Shown here: piece after piece, positions 6,459 to 13,606 of the stretch
Layout of the letters: each line of letters starts with the position of its first letter
How positions within the stretch are numbered: the first letter of the stretch is position 1
Source: Clostridia bacterium
Lineage (GTDB): Bacteria; Bacillota; Clostridia; Clostridiales; Clostridiaceae
DNA: 14,184 bases
Direction: 5' to 3'
Assembly (NCBI GenBank): GCA_009930125.1
Contig: RZYZ01000029.1
Location: forward strand, 1-14,184
Position numbers and translations under genes: made by a program
The notes under the pieces: model-generated
The model's input: the letters and a program-made list of their open reading frames with translations, nothing else
Databases searched by the model: none
What the model was told of the DNA's origin: nothing

Positions 6459-7598
6459 ATGAGAGATGAGAGATTAGAAAAACTGGCAAAGCTGCTTGTT
6501 GCGTATTCCACCGAAGTGAAACCTGGAGATTTCGTCTATATTCGTGCCGATGAAGTAGCCACCCCCTGGGCCAAGGCGGTGGCAAGAGAAGCGGTGAAGG
6601 CAGGTGGCCATGTGGAAGTGGTGCTTACCTCCGATGAGATCAGTGAAGTGATTCTGAAGGAGTCCACCCCAGAACAGCTGCAGGAGGGAAACCTCATCAA
6701 TGAAACGCTGCTGGAGAGGGCGGATGTATGGCTGACGGCATGGGGTTCGAGAAATGTGAAGTACGCTATGAATATCGATCCGGAGAAAGTGAAGAATTCT
6801 TCCATCGGTGCCAAGAAGTGGAGAAAATTCTATTCGGAAAGAACCGGAGATGGAAGTCTGCGCTGGTGCGGCACACAGTTTCCAGCCATGGGAGATGCGC
6901 AGGAAGCCGGCATGAGTCTGGAAGAATATGAGGATTTCGTCTATGGGGCAGGACTTCTGGACAAGGAAGATCCCGTGGCGGAGTGGAAACGAATCTCCAG
7001 AGAGCAGGAGAGATGGATCAGTTACCTCAACACGAAGAAAACCATCAGAATCGTATCCGGAGAGACGGATGTGACGGCAGATGTGGAAGGAAGAACATGG
7101 GTCAATTGTGATGGGAAAGCAAATTTTCCAGACGGGGAGATCTTCACATCACCCATTGAAGATGGGGTCAACGGGCATGTTCACTTTGAGATACCGCTGA
7201 TCTATGCAGGAAAAGAAATAGAGGGTATCCGAGTGAAGGTCGAGAATGGAAGAGTCGTGGAAGCCTCCGCGGAAAAAGGGGAGGAGCTTCTATCCACCAT
7301 TCTGGATACAGACGAAGGAGCGAGAACCTTCGGGGAACTTGCCATAGGCACTAATTACGGGATTAAAAATAGTACGAAGAACATTCTTTTTGATGAAAAG
7401 ATCGGGGGCACCTTCCATATGGCCATCGGAGATTCGTTTCCTGAGGCTGGAGGACAGAACAGAAGTGTCATCCACTGGGATATGATCGGAGAACTGAGAA
7501 AAGAAGGAAAGATCTATGCGGATGGGGAGCTGTTCCATGAAAATGGACACTTCATACCGGAAGTGCTGGAGAGATTCGAAGAACAGATGAAAAAATAG
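6459..7598 (+). CDS. M29-family metallo-aminopeptidase (AmpS/AmpT-like)
   Basis: Cytoplasmic aminopeptidase of 379 residues, a little shorter than the roughly 410 usual for family M29. The N-terminal domain has the common start RLEKLAKLLVAYSTEVKPGD. Likely metal and catalytic residues are E227 in PDGEIFTSP, E293 in FGELAIGTN, H320 in GGTFHMAIG and H339/D341 in IHWDM. The 66-residue gap between the two glutamates and the H-x-D pair agree with the known enzymes. Expected role is removal of N-terminal residues from peptides for amino-acid use. The ATG chosen has GAGGAGA six bases upstream; a TTG five codons earlier overlaps that site. The gene has its own promoter, and aroA follows 45 bases later with no terminator between, so they are probably co-transcribed. 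Confidence 0.93.
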   Translation: MRDERLEKLAKLLVAYSTEVKPGDFVYIRADEVATPWAKAVAREAVKAGGHVEVVLTSDEISEVILKESTPEQLQEGNLINETLLERADVWLTAWGSRNVKYAMNIDPEKVKNSSIGAKKWRKFYSERTGDGSLRWCGTQFPAMGDAQEAGMSLEEYEDFVYGAGLLDKEDPVAEWKRISREQERWISYLNTKKTIRIVSGETDVTADVEGRTWVNCDGKANFPDGEIFTSPIEDGVNGHVHFEIPLIYAGKEIEGIRVKVENGRVVEASAEKGEELLSTILDTDEGARTFGELAIGTNYGIKNSTKNILFDEKIGGTFHMAIGDSFPEAGGQNRSVIHWDMIGELRKEGKIYADGELFHENGHFIPEVLERFEEQMKK

Positions 7599-7643
7599 AA
7601 GCGGCTTATTCTTAACTTGTCACCACAAATGGAGGTGGAGAAT

Positions 7644-8903
7644 ATGATCAAGGAACTTCATTACAATAAGGTGGAAGGCACCGTCACGGTACCCTCTTCC
7701 AAATCCTATGCACACAGAGCACTCATTGCGCTGTCCCTCTCCAAGGGGAAGGGAACCATACATCATGTGGATCTCTCTTCCGATATCATGGCAACGCTGA
7801 AATGCCTGGAGGACCTGGGGGTGGATTTCTTCATAAAAGAAAAGGACATCACCCTAGATGCCACATCCTTCGGGAATAGGAGAGATCGGGTACTGAAGCC
7901 GGAAGAGTCCGGTTCAACGCTGAGATTCTTCATTCCCATCACTCTTCTTTTTGACGAAGTCTATGAATTCAGGGGCAGCACAAGCCTTCTGAGAAGACCT
8001 CTTACGGTGTATGAAGAGCTGTTCCGGGATCTGGACATCATGATGTTCAGAGACAGTCTGGAGAGCATTGTCATCAAGGGGAAACTTGAGCCAGGGGATT
8101 TCTCCATGCGCGGCGATGTGAGTTCACAGTTCATCTCCGGCATGCTCATGGTGCTTCCGCTTCTGCCGGGTGACAGCACCCTGGCTGTAACGGAAGATTT
8201 TCAGAGCGAAAGCTATGTGAACATGACGGTGAACGTGATGAGAGATTTTGGCATCGAGATTCACAGAGAAGACAACACCTTCATTGTTCCTGGCAATCAG
8301 GCCTATCAGGTGAGAGATTATGTGGTGGAAGGGGACTATTCCCAGGCGGCCTATTTTCTTGCAGCTGGAGCCCTGGCAGGGCAGACAAAGGTGGTAGGAC
8401 TCAATCACGCATCCACCCAGGGGGATCGGGAAATCGTATCGATCCTGGAGAAGATGGGCGTATCAATCACCCCTGTGGAGGACGGATATGAAGTGCGTAA
8501 ATCGGAACTCCGTGCACTGGATATCGACGTGTCGGACATTCCCGACCTCACTCCTGTACTCGGTGTGCTTCTTTCTCTGTCCAATGGGACTGGAAGACTC
8601 ATGAGAGTGGACCGGCTGCGCTTCAAGGAGTCGGATCGCGTGAAGACTACCGTGGAGCTTATCAATACCCTCGGCGGAGAGGCGAGAGAAGAAGGAAGCG
8701 ATATTGTCGTCACAGGAAGAGAGAAGCTCATAGGAGGAAACATCTACTGCCATAATGACCATCGAATCGTCATGGCTGCGTCGGTGGCTTCTCTGGGATG
8801 CGTGAATCCTGTCATCATTGATGGATATGAAGCGGTGGGAAAATCCTATCCGGAGTTCTTCCATGACTTCCAGAAAATCGTGGATGAACGATTCATCGGA
8901 TGA
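7644..8903 (+). CDS. aroA: 3-phosphoshikimate 1-carboxyvinyltransferase (EPSP synthase)
   Basis: Sixth step of the shikimate pathway: shikimate-3-phosphate plus PEP gives EPSP. The protein has 419 residues, normal length. Visible active-site elements are K20/S21/R25 in SSKSYAHRAL, ESGSTLRFF (88-96) at the PEP loop, GDVSSQFISG (158-166), the catalytic D301 in DIPDLTP, E329 in RFKESDR and DHRIVMA (372-378). The PEP-loop sequence differs from the GNAGTAMRP form of the enteric enzyme. GGAGGTGG lies just before the chosen ATG; an in-frame ATG nine codons earlier has no ribosome site. No other shikimate gene is in the window. No clear terminator follows; the next gene has its own promoter. Confidence 0.95.
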   Translation: MIKELHYNKVEGTVTVPSSKSYAHRALIALSLSKGKGTIHHVDLSSDIMATLKCLEDLGVDFFIKEKDITLDATSFGNRRDRVLKPEESGSTLRFFIPITLLFDEVYEFRGSTSLLRRPLTVYEELFRDLDIMMFRDSLESIVIKGKLEPGDFSMRGDVSSQFISGMLMVLPLLPGDSTLAVTEDFQSESYVNMTVNVMRDFGIEIHREDNTFIVPGNQAYQVRDYVVEGDYSQAAYFLAAGALAGQTKVVGLNHASTQGDREIVSILEKMGVSITPVEDGYEVRKSELRALDIDVSDIPDLTPVLGVLLSLSNGTGRLMRVDRLRFKESDRVKTTVELINTLGGEAREEGSDIVVTGREKLIGGNIYCHNDHRIVMAASVASLGCVNPVIIDGYEAVGKSYPEFFHDFQKIVDERFIG

Positions 8904-8928
8904 ATTTGAGAAAATCTCACAAAAATTC

Positions 8929-8957
8929 TTGATGTCTTCTGGACCATATGGTATACT
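8929..8957 (+). promoter_or_regulatory. promoter of the uracil permease gene
   Basis: TTGATG, 17 bases, TATACT, with an extended TG at -14/-15 (TGGTATACT). Transcription should start just before the PyrR element. Confidence 0.8.
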
Positions 8958-8971
8958 TCGTAGGAAGAAAT

Positions 8972-9008
8972 CTTTAATGTGGTCCAGAGAGGCCGAGAAG
9001 ATACTAAG
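8972..9008 (+). promoter_or_regulatory. PyrR-binding anti-antiterminator hairpin
   Basis: GGTCCAGAGAGGCCGAGAAG (8981-9000) matches the conserved PyrR recognition loop of pyr attenuators. GG/CC and CC/GG pairs enclose the AGAGA loop with a bulged T, and CTT.A../..TAAG pairs form the lower stem. With UMP-bound PyrR, this hairpin would block an antiterminator and let the terminator at 9031 form when pyrimidines are plentiful. Confidence 0.9.
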
Positions 9009-9030
9009 CAGGAATAGTGGGCTTATTATA

Positions 9031-9059
9031 CCTCTTGTCTCTAGGGACAAGAGGTTTTT
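9031..9059 (+). terminator. regulated terminator of the PyrR attenuator
   Basis: CCTCTTGTCT pairs over 10 bp (one G-U) with GGACAAGAGG across a CTAG loop and is followed by TTTTT. It lies between the PyrR element and the uracil permease start, as expected for attenuation. Confidence 0.93.
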
Positions 9060-9102
9060 ATATTATTAAATGGGTACAGGGATGCCCAATAAGGAGGAAA
9101 AA

Positions 9103-10380
9103 ATGGCAGCAATTACAGCAAAGAAGAAAATGGAAACGGAAAACAGGTTCATCGCCATCAATTCAGGGAAGGATATCATCTTAGCGCTTCAGCACCTGAT
9201 CGCAATGTTCGGTGCGACAGTTCTGGTTCCAATGCTCACAGGACTGAATCCTTCTGTAGCTTTATTCTCAGCAGGAATCGGTACACTACTGTTTCATCTG
9301 GTCACTGGAGGAACGGTTCCGGTGTTTCTGGGCTCCTCATTCGCATTCATAGCAGTCATAAACATTGTCAAAGAGGCCAACGGTGGAGACTTAGCCTATG
9401 CTCAGGGTGGAATACTTGTAGCAGGGCTTCTGTATGTACTGGCTTCATTCGCAGTAAAGAAGATAAAATATGAAACCATCAAAAAGATCCTGCCTTCCTA
9501 TGTGGTAGGCCCCATGATCATGGTAATCGGTCTTACACTGGTACCAACTGCCTACGGAATGGCTCAGGGGAACCTGATCCTTGCATCGGTGACACTGCTC
9601 ACAGCACTGGGCATCAACCTTTTCGGCAAAGGAATGCTGAAACAGATGTCCATCATCACAGCGGTGACGGTAGGATATATCCTGTCCCTGATTCTAGGAC
9701 AGGTGGATACAACAATCATAACCAGCGCGGCACTTGTTGAAATGCCTGCATTCACGTTCCCTAAGTTCAGCATCAGCGCAATCCTGACCATCGCACCAGT
9801 AGTGCTTGCGGTATTCATGGAACATGTGGGAGACATCACTACAAACGGACAGGTAGTAGGAAAAGATTTCATCAAGAAGCCAGGTCTGCACAGAACCCTT
9901 CTGGGGGATGGACTGGCAACTGCATTCGCAGCGCTCATCGGTGGACCAGCAAATACAACCTACGGTGAGAACACGGGAGTTCTGGCCATCACAAAGAATT
10001 ACAGCCCTCAGCTTCTGAGACTGGCAGCGGTCTTCGCGGTGGTACTGGCTTTCGTAGGAAAGCTCGGTGGAACCTTAAGAAGTATTCCAACACCTGTCAT
10101 GGGCGGAATCAGCATCATCTTGTTCTCCATGATTGCACTCATCGGACTGAAGACAATAAAGAAAGCCTATGAAGACAAAGAAGTGAAAGTGGAGCTGAAA
10201 ACTGTAGTCACTGCAGCAGCCATTCTGATCATAGGTCTTGCGCCAACCTATCTTCCAGCAGAGATCGCTTCCATCTTCTCGGTGAAGATCACAGAAGCCA
10301 TTTCCCTGAGTGGATTAAGCCTGGCGGCTATTGCGGGAATCATCCTCAATACACTCTTCGGTTTCGCAACCAGAAAATAG
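9103..10380 (+). CDS. uraA: uracil permease, NCS2 (UraA) family
   Basis: Proton-coupled uracil uptake protein of the cytoplasmic membrane, 425 residues with the NCS2 two-repeat layout. QHLIAMFGATVLVP (30-43) is the family start. FMEHVGDITTNGQ holds E240 and H241, and PANTTYGENTG holds E289; the two glutamates match the substrate-binding glutamates of UraA. This and the PyrR element upstream favour uracil over xanthine or urate. AAGGAGG lies five bases before the chosen ATG; an in-frame ATG 11 codons upstream precedes that site and is rejected. Its leader carries the PyrR attenuator, so the gene should be expressed when pyrimidines are short. A terminator follows 25 bases after the stop, so it is a single-gene unit. 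Confidence 0.96.
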   Translation: MAAITAKKKMETENRFIAINSGKDIILALQHLIAMFGATVLVPMLTGLNPSVALFSAGIGTLLFHLVTGGTVPVFLGSSFAFIAVINIVKEANGGDLAYAQGGILVAGLLYVLASFAVKKIKYETIKKILPSYVVGPMIMVIGLTLVPTAYGMAQGNLILASVTLLTALGINLFGKGMLKQMSIITAVTVGYILSLILGQVDTTIITSAALVEMPAFTFPKFSISAILTIAPVVLAVFMEHVGDITTNGQVVGKDFIKKPGLHRTLLGDGLATAFAALIGGPANTTYGENTGVLAITKNYSPQLLRLAAVFAVVLAFVGKLGGTLRSIPTPVMGGISIILFSMIALIGLKTIKKAYEDKEVKVELKTVVTAAAILIIGLAPTYLPAEIASIFSVKITEAISLSGLSLAAIAGIILNTLFGFATRK

Positions 10381-10404
10381 ATCAGACAAGGATAACATGT
10401 ATAC

Positions 10405-10436
10405 TCGGTATGCCCCTTCGGGTGTGCCGGGTTTTT
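10405..10436 (+). terminator. intrinsic terminator of the uracil permease gene
   Basis: CGGTATGCCC (10406) pairs with GGGTGTGCCG (10420-10429), including several G-U pairs, across a four-base loop, and is followed by five Ts. Confidence 0.8.
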
Positions 10437-10468
10437 CGCTTTTCAGCAGATAATTCACAAGAAGGATT

Positions 10469-10497
10469 ATCACAATATTGTCATACTCTGATATAAT
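10469..10497 (+). promoter_or_regulatory. promoter of the Mur-ligase-like / racemase operon
   Basis: A perfect TATAAT preceded by TG (TGATATAAT, 10489-10497) ends 28 bases before the ATG. The -35 region (ATCACA at 17 bases) is weak, so this is an extended -10 promoter. Confidence 0.65.
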
Positions 10498-10525
10498 GAA
10501 GAGAATTAATAAAGAAGGTGAAGAA

Positions 10526-12073
10526 ATGAAACTGAAGAAACTGATAGATGGATTGGAATTTGTGGAATATAAAGGGTGCTTTCCTGATGAGCTGTTGATC
10601 ACGTCTGTGACCAATGATTCCAGAAAGGTAAAGGAAGGAAGTCTTTTCGTGGCCATTAAAGGATACCTGCAGGACGGGCACGACTACATAGAGATGGCAA
10701 GAAAAAAGGGCGCTGCAGCGGCAATCGTTACAGAGTTTCGCGAGGATGTGGACATTTTCCAGGTGAGAGTGCAAAACGCCAGAGAAACGCTGTCTGCATT
10801 GTCTGCGAAGCTCATGGGTCATCCGACGAGAAAACTGAGAATGGTCGGGATCACAGCGACCAACGGAAAGACCACCACAAGCTACATACTTGATCATATC
10901 TATTCCATGGCCGGATTCAGGACAGGCCTCATCGGAAGTGTCGTGATCAAAGTGGGCGAACGTTTTGTGCACTCTGAACTGACCACTCCGGAAAGTTCCG
11001 ATCTTCAGCGGATCTTCAGTGAAATGGTGGAAGAGAAAATCGTAAGGACCGTCATGGAGGTGTCTTCATCAGCCCTGGAACTTTACAGAGTTCACGATGT
11101 GGATTTTGATATTGTGGCCTTCAACAATTTCAGCCGCGAACATATTGACCAGCATGGCAGCCTGGAGAAGTATTATGAAGCGAAATCTTCACTGGTGAGA
11201 AATGCCAAAGAAGGGGCTTTTGCGGTACTGAACATGGATGATGAAGCGACCTACAGCCTCAGGGGAGAGACGAAAGCCCATGTGGTTTCTTTCTCCACAA
11301 AAGACGATACTGCTGATCTCTACTGCAGTGACCTGGATCTCAGCAGTGGCAGAGCGAACTTCCTTCTTATAATCAGACAGGATATCGTCGGGCTTGAAGG
11401 TGTCATCGAAAAAGGAGAATACCCAGTAAGTCTTATGGTTCCAGGATTTCATTCCGTGGTTAACTCACTGTCCGCCATGGCCATGGCGCTGATTGATGGA
11501 GTTTCGATCAGAGAGGTCATCAGTGCAGTGGAAACTTTCGGCGGAGTGGAAAGAAGATTCCAGTATATCTTTGATGATGAGTTCATCATTATAGATGATC
11601 ATTTCGCCAATGCCAGCAACATCGATATGACCATTGAGAGTCTGGTGAAGCTGAACTATAATAAGCTGCACCTGGTTTATGCGATTCGAGGGAATCGAGG
11701 ACCCACGGTCAACAGGGAGAATATCACAACCCTTCTCAAATGGAGAGACAGGCTGCATATGGATGAAATCATCGGCACGAAAAGCGGAGAGTTTGTCACA
11801 TCCAAGGACAAGGTCACAGAAGAAGAGATCAGGGTGTTTCGTGAAGAACTCGAGAAATCGGATCTGAATGTGATTCTATATGAAGAGCTCAAAGAAGCGA
11901 TCTATGATGCCATTGACAAGGCGCAGCCCGGAGATGTCGTTCTTCTGGCTGGTTCTCAGGGGATGGACCATGGAGCAAGGGTTGCTCTGGAATATATTTA
12001 TGAGCAGAAAGACTACAAAGACAAAGAGAAACTGTTTGCACCATTAAAGGGAAGAGTCTCTGACATGGCGTAA
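10526..12073 (+). CDS. Mur ligase family protein, MurE-like paralogue with altered specificity motifs
   Basis: ATP-dependent amide ligase of 515 residues with the three Mur domains. The N-terminal UDP-sugar domain has NDSRKVKEGSLFVAIKG (30-46) and DGHDYIEMA. The central ATPase has GITATNGKTTT (108-118), TTPESS (153-158), the Lys expected to be carbamylated (K220 in YYEAK) and NNFSREHIDQHG. The C-terminal domain has GGVERRF and RGNRGPTVNRE. MurE hallmarks that set the added amino acid are changed: the DNPR/DNPA position reads TKSG (near 418), SSHAL reads SSSAL, DYAHTP reads DDHFAN, and the GKGHE loop reads GSQGMD. So the ATP chemistry looks intact, but normal mDAP or Lys addition is doubtful. 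The ATG has an AAGGTG site six bases upstream. The racemase gene follows 39 bases later, suggesting a D-amino acid substrate (inference). It could instead be a divergent MurE. Confidence 0.85.
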   Translation: MKLKKLIDGLEFVEYKGCFPDELLITSVTNDSRKVKEGSLFVAIKGYLQDGHDYIEMARKKGAAAAIVTEFREDVDIFQVRVQNARETLSALSAKLMGHPTRKLRMVGITATNGKTTTSYILDHIYSMAGFRTGLIGSVVIKVGERFVHSELTTPESSDLQRIFSEMVEEKIVRTVMEVSSSALELYRVHDVDFDIVAFNNFSREHIDQHGSLEKYYEAKSSLVRNAKEGAFAVLNMDDEATYSLRGETKAHVVSFSTKDDTADLYCSDLDLSSGRANFLLIIRQDIVGLEGVIEKGEYPVSLMVPGFHSVVNSLSAMAMALIDGVSIREVISAVETFGGVERRFQYIFDDEFIIIDDHFANASNIDMTIESLVKLNYNKLHLVYAIRGNRGPTVNRENITTLLKWRDRLHMDEIIGTKSGEFVTSKDKVTEEEIRVFREELEKSDLNVILYEELKEAIYDAIDKAQPGDVVLLAGSQGMDHGARVALEYIYEQKDYKDKEKLFAPLKGRVSDMA

Positions 12074-12112
12074 GGATTTGAAGGAGTTGAAAAGGGAAGC
12101 CCAGGGCTTTTT

Positions 12113-12826
12113 ATGCGTATGAAAGAAAAAATACTAGGTATCATAGGCGGCATGGGGCCGGAAGCCACAGCGCAGCTGTATATGAAGATCATCAAAGCGA
12201 CAAAGGTGAAGAAAGATCAGGAGCATTTCAGAATTGTCATCGACAGCAATCCTAAAATTCCTGACCGCACAAGAGCCATTCTGGGATTAGGAGAAAGTCC
12301 TGTTCCTTATATTATTGAAACGGCAAACAACATCAAGAAAATGGGGGCAGACATTGCGTGCATTCCATGCATCACATCGCATTATTTCTATGATGAGATT
12401 GTAGCGGGAACCGATCTTAAGATCATTCATGCACTGGAGGAGCTGAACCTGTACATACACAGGGAGTTTCCAGGGACCAAAAGGATTGGTGTTCTGGCCA
12501 CTACCGGTACCAGAAACACCAGAATCTTCGATAAATATCTGAAGGATGTTTCCATCATCTATCCAGATGACCAGGTGCAGGAAAAGTGCGTCATGGAAGC
12601 GATCTATGGCGAAGGTACAGGCATCAAGTCGGGTATAACCGACGGGAAGCCGGTGGAGCTGCTGAAAGAAGCGGGAGAACATGTCATCGGGAAAGGTGCC
12701 GAGGTCGTCATCCTCGGATGCACTGAAATCGGACTTGTGCTTTCATCAGATTCTTTAAGCAGGCCGAGTATTGATCCAATGAATGTCATGGCGCTGGTCA
12801 TGATTGAAAAGGGTAGAGAAGAGTAG
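12113..12826 (+). CDS. aspartate/glutamate racemase family protein
   Basis: PLP-independent amino-acid racemase of 237 residues, the usual length. The start IIGGMGPEATA (11-20) is the Asp racemase signature. Two cysteines that would act as acid/base on opposite faces are present: C86 in IPCITSH and C203 in ILGCTEIGL. The Asn that normally follows the first Cys (CNTAH form) is Ile here, so substrate or activity may differ. The ribosome site is unclear: a good AAGGAG lies 26 bases before the ATG, and a small hairpin AAGCC-CAG-GGCTT followed by Ts sits between them; a second ATG two codons in is possible. The gene is second after the Mur-ligase-like gene. Aspartate is the best guess by family; glutamate or another acidic residue is not excluded. 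Confidence 0.9.
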   Translation: MRMKEKILGIIGGMGPEATAQLYMKIIKATKVKKDQEHFRIVIDSNPKIPDRTRAILGLGESPVPYIIETANNIKKMGADIACIPCITSHYFYDEIVAGTDLKIIHALEELNLYIHREFPGTKRIGVLATTGTRNTRIFDKYLKDVSIIYPDDQVQEKCVMEAIYGEGTGIKSGITDGKPVELLKEAGEHVIGKGAEVVILGCTEIGLVLSSDSLSRPSIDPMNVMALVMIEKGREE

Positions 12827-12828
12827 AG

Positions 12829-12856
12829 ACTGGGAAGCATAGAACTGGGACGCATA
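12829..12856. repeat. short tandem direct repeat after the racemase gene
   Basis: ACTGGGAAGCATA (12829) and ACTGGGACGCATA (12844) differ at one base with a 15-base period. They lie between the racemase stop and the terminator hairpin. No function is apparent. Confidence 0.5.
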
Positions 12857-12860
12857 TATA

Positions 12861-12894
12861 AGGAAAGGACCTGCCGGGTGGCAGGTCCTTTCCT
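12861..12894. terminator. perfect 15-bp hairpin between convergent genes
   Basis: AGGAAAGGACCTGCC pairs perfectly with its complement across a GGGT loop. It separates the racemase operon from the convergent adenosyltransferase and is probably a terminator for both. A T tract (TTATTTTT) on the forward side begins only about eight bases after the stem, so the terminator is not classical. Confidence 0.7.
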
Positions 12895-12901
12895 GTAACT
12901 G

Positions 12902-13465
12902 TTATTTTTCCCAAGGAATGGTTTCAATCTCCTCGCCTCCGAGTTCCTGATTGATGAATCTTGCCAGAGTGAATAGATAATCGGACAAACGATTCAGGAA
13001 TTTGTAGGAGTGAGGGAAGGGGTCCACATTCTCTTCCAGCAGAAAGCGCACGAACTGTCTTTCGCAGCGTCTGGAAATGGAACGAACCACATGGGTGTAG
13101 GTGGCTTCTTTCTTTCCAGAGAAGATGATGAATTTTGTCTGTGGTGGCATGAGTGCCGTCATTTCATCGATCTTTTCTTCGAGGAGAAGCGCGTGACTTT
13201 CATCGAAACGGACGATGGTGAAGCCTGAAGACACTTCTGTGCCCAGGTTGTATAGACCATTCTGGATATATCGGATGAATTCCATGACTTCGGTCTTGGT
13301 GGGGAAATCCCCGGCTTCATCCAGCAGTGAGTTCAGATACCCTAAAGATGCATTGACTTCGTCAATCTGCCCATTCAGTTCCAGCAGGGAAGATGATTTC
13401 AGTATTCTTTTGCCGCCCAGGGTTCCTGTTGTTCCTTTATCTCCTGTTTTTGTAACTATTCCCAT
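12902..13465 (-). CDS. pduO: cob(I)yrinic acid a,c-diamide / cob(I)alamin adenosyltransferase, PduO type
   Basis: Transfers the adenosyl group of ATP to cob(I)alamin to make coenzyme B12. The protein has 187 residues, normal for a stand-alone PduO domain. The N-terminal ATP loop reads TKTGDKGTTGTLGG (5-18), followed by NGQIDEVNASLG (31-42). The conserved arginine helix RSISRRCERQF (128-138) and LNRLSDYLFTLAR (157-169) complete the signature. Translation starts at the ATG preceded by GGAGG five bases upstream; a longer reading frame extends 47 codons further but has no ribosome site and an unrelated AT-rich composition. No cobalamin riboswitch features were seen in the short upstream region, and no B12-dependent enzyme is in the window. 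It converges on the racemase gene. Confidence 0.95.
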   Translation of the reverse strand: MGIVTKTGDKGTTGTLGGKRILKSSSLLELNGQIDEVNASLGYLNSLLDEAGDFPTKTEVMEFIRYIQNGLYNLGTEVSSGFTIVRFDESHALLLEEKIDEMTALMPPQTKFIIFSGKKEATYTHVVRSISRRCERQFVRFLLEENVDPFPHSYKFLNRLSDYLFTLARFINQELGGEEIETIPWEK

Positions 13466-13499
13466 ATTAACCTCCGAGTATTTGTTGATGTTAACTTCT

Positions 13500-13530
13500 A
13501 TTATAAAGAAGAATACCATGTGTGTGTCGA
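13500..13530 (-). promoter_or_regulatory. possible promoter of the adenosyltransferase gene
   Basis: On the reverse strand a perfect TATAAT (13500-13505) lies 34 bases before the ATG. The nearest -35-like hexamer, TCGACA (13525-13530), is at a long 19-base spacing. Confidence 0.45.
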
Positions 13531-13572
13531 AAACATTGTAAATTAAATGAGAATAATCATGTACTGTGCTAA

Positions 13573-13600
13573 TTGCATTATGAAAAGAATCTGGTATAAT
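13573..13600 (+). promoter_or_regulatory. orphan extended -10 promoter upstream of the rRNA operon
   Basis: TTGCAT, 16 bases, TATAAT with an extended TG (TGGTATAAT). It faces the rRNA leader but lies about 350 bases before the proximal rRNA promoter, with no recognisable gene between. Confidence 0.6.
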
Positions 13601-13606
13601 AAACAA

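Noticed and set aside
9070..9102. Upstream ATG of the uracil permease
   Set aside because: It precedes the AAGGAGG site and lies directly after the attenuator; the ATG at 9103 has ideal spacing.
10526..12073. Naming the Mur ligase as canonical murE
   Set aside because: The DNPR/DNPA site, SSHAL His and GKGHE loop are all changed, so the symbol would imply a reaction the sequence does not support.
13466..13572. Cobalamin riboswitch for the adenosyltransferase
   Set aside because: The leader between the likely promoter and the ATG is only about 30 bases, and no B12-box-like sequence is visible.
13466..13606. 47-codon N-terminal extension of the adenosyltransferase
   Set aside because: The PduO signature begins at the ATG at 13465, which has a GGAGG site. 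The extension is AT-rich, has no ribosome site and covers promoter DNA.
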